DNA from: Mesoaciditoga lauensis cd-1655R = DSM 25116
Lineage (GTDB): Bacteria > Thermotogota > Thermotogae > Mesoaciditogales > Mesoaciditogaceae
DNA: 60,823 nucleotides
Reading direction: 5' to 3'
Assembly (NCBI RefSeq): GCF_000745455.1
Contig: NZ_JQJI01000012.1
Location: 1-60,823 of the forward strand
The position numbers and the translations under genes were made by a program. The notes under the pieces were generated by a model, which did no database searches, was not told the origin of the DNA, and saw only the letters and a program-made list of their open reading frames with translations. Below are positions 60,504 to 60,823 of this stretch, piece by piece; position 1 is the first letter of the stretch; each line of letters begins with the position of its first letter.

Positions 60504-60823
60504 CTCATGTTGTGTGTGAACATTACGAAAAGTATTACAAGAGACACTACAAAAATTTCTATGAGAACACGAGCAACATAGTGGAATACAATTCTTTTTT
60601 AAATGCCCGCTTTTCAGGCGGCCCAGACATTTTTTTTCGAAGTCCTGTCAGAACGGATTCGCTCTTCTTTCCTTCTTTCAATTCAAAATATGAGGCACGC
60701 TCAGACACTCATCCGTGAGTGCTTCGCTTTCTCAGCACGTCCTGTGCCTCTCAACCTCATATTTGTGAATCTTCAGATGGAGAGCTCATATGTTCTGACA
60801 AGTACTTCGAGGGTGAGATTTAA
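60504..60823 (+). repeat. MITE-like palindromic repeat, truncated by the window end (R5)
   Basis: 320 bp of the same family, matching the 36686 copy to its GGTGAGATTTAA and continuing beyond the window. It has the central palindrome with one mismatched arm (TTCAAAATATGAGG against CCTCATATTTGTGAA). It lies upstream of the histidine kinase gene, probably within or near its promoter region. Confidence 0.88.

Overview
This window looks like chromosomal DNA from a member of the Thermotogota or a close relative: an AT-rich, anaerobic, flagellated bacterium with an outer sheath. The assignment is inferred from gene content alone: paired MinD/ferredoxin ATPases with NifX-like proteins, FeoAB, AmmeMemoRadiSam-type radical SAM enzyme, FolE2, the NusG-II/Gx-transporter/ApbE set, ZapA-YvcK-WhiA-NrdR, DUF1659/DUF2922, and beta-barrel-type secreted proteins. 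No rRNA gene or CRISPR array was seen.

Region 1 (1-6.6 kb, all minus strand): the 5' part of an IS256-family transposase abuts an operon for uronide use. An IclR-type regulator leads, followed by a sugar-binding protein, two permeases, a GH88 unsaturated glucuronyl hydrolase and a DapA-family aldolase. Region 2 (6.7-18.6 kb): two ~192-bp copies of a structured repeat in inverted orientation enclose about 11.5 kb. Inside are a small cassette (27-aa membrane peptide, DUF1659, DUF2922, a holin-LLH-like protein and an orphan sigma-70 region-2 protein), AddB-AddA, a DIP1984-family protein, a 187-nt nested palindrome before a 63-aa repeat protein, unknown proteins, a J-domain membrane protein, a possible PD-(D/E)XK nuclease and a possible UDG-like protein.

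Region 3 (18.6-36.6 kb): tRNA-Cys with a terminated 3' extension, feoAB with a strong promoter and a Fur-like operator, then one minus-strand operon folE2-radical SAM-apbE-NusG-II-Gx transporter-maf. After that come cca-mgsA, the divergent glf-hydrolase pair, a TPR/prepilin peptidase/adenosine-specific kinase operon, and DUF2207-recN-(HhH+DUF2087). Region 4 (36.6-49.9 kb): repeats, a secreted protein, an ABC-2 exporter, coiled coil-zapA-yvcK-whiA-nrdR-NUDIX, then fliF-fliG-fliH preceded by an amidohydrolase-like gene that lacks the usual metal ligands, and tRNA-Leu. Region 5 (50-60.8 kb): serS-rsmE, a NifX-like gene, a lipoprotein/outer-membrane pair, the radical SAM-ferredoxin-MinD-MinD-NifX cluster, and a histidine kinase.

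The main non-coding theme is a family of MITE-like palindromic repeats (26.5, 36.7, 50.0, 59.2 and 60.5 kb plus fragments). They have ~30-bp imperfect terminal inverted repeats, and 8-bp flanking duplications at two or three copies. A nested central palindrome, present or absent by copy, keeps its pairing by compensatory changes. Together with the 6.7/18.4-kb pair, the 14.6-kb palindrome and the 37.3-kb tandem hairpins, the window carries several families of structured repeat that the coding annotation does not explain.
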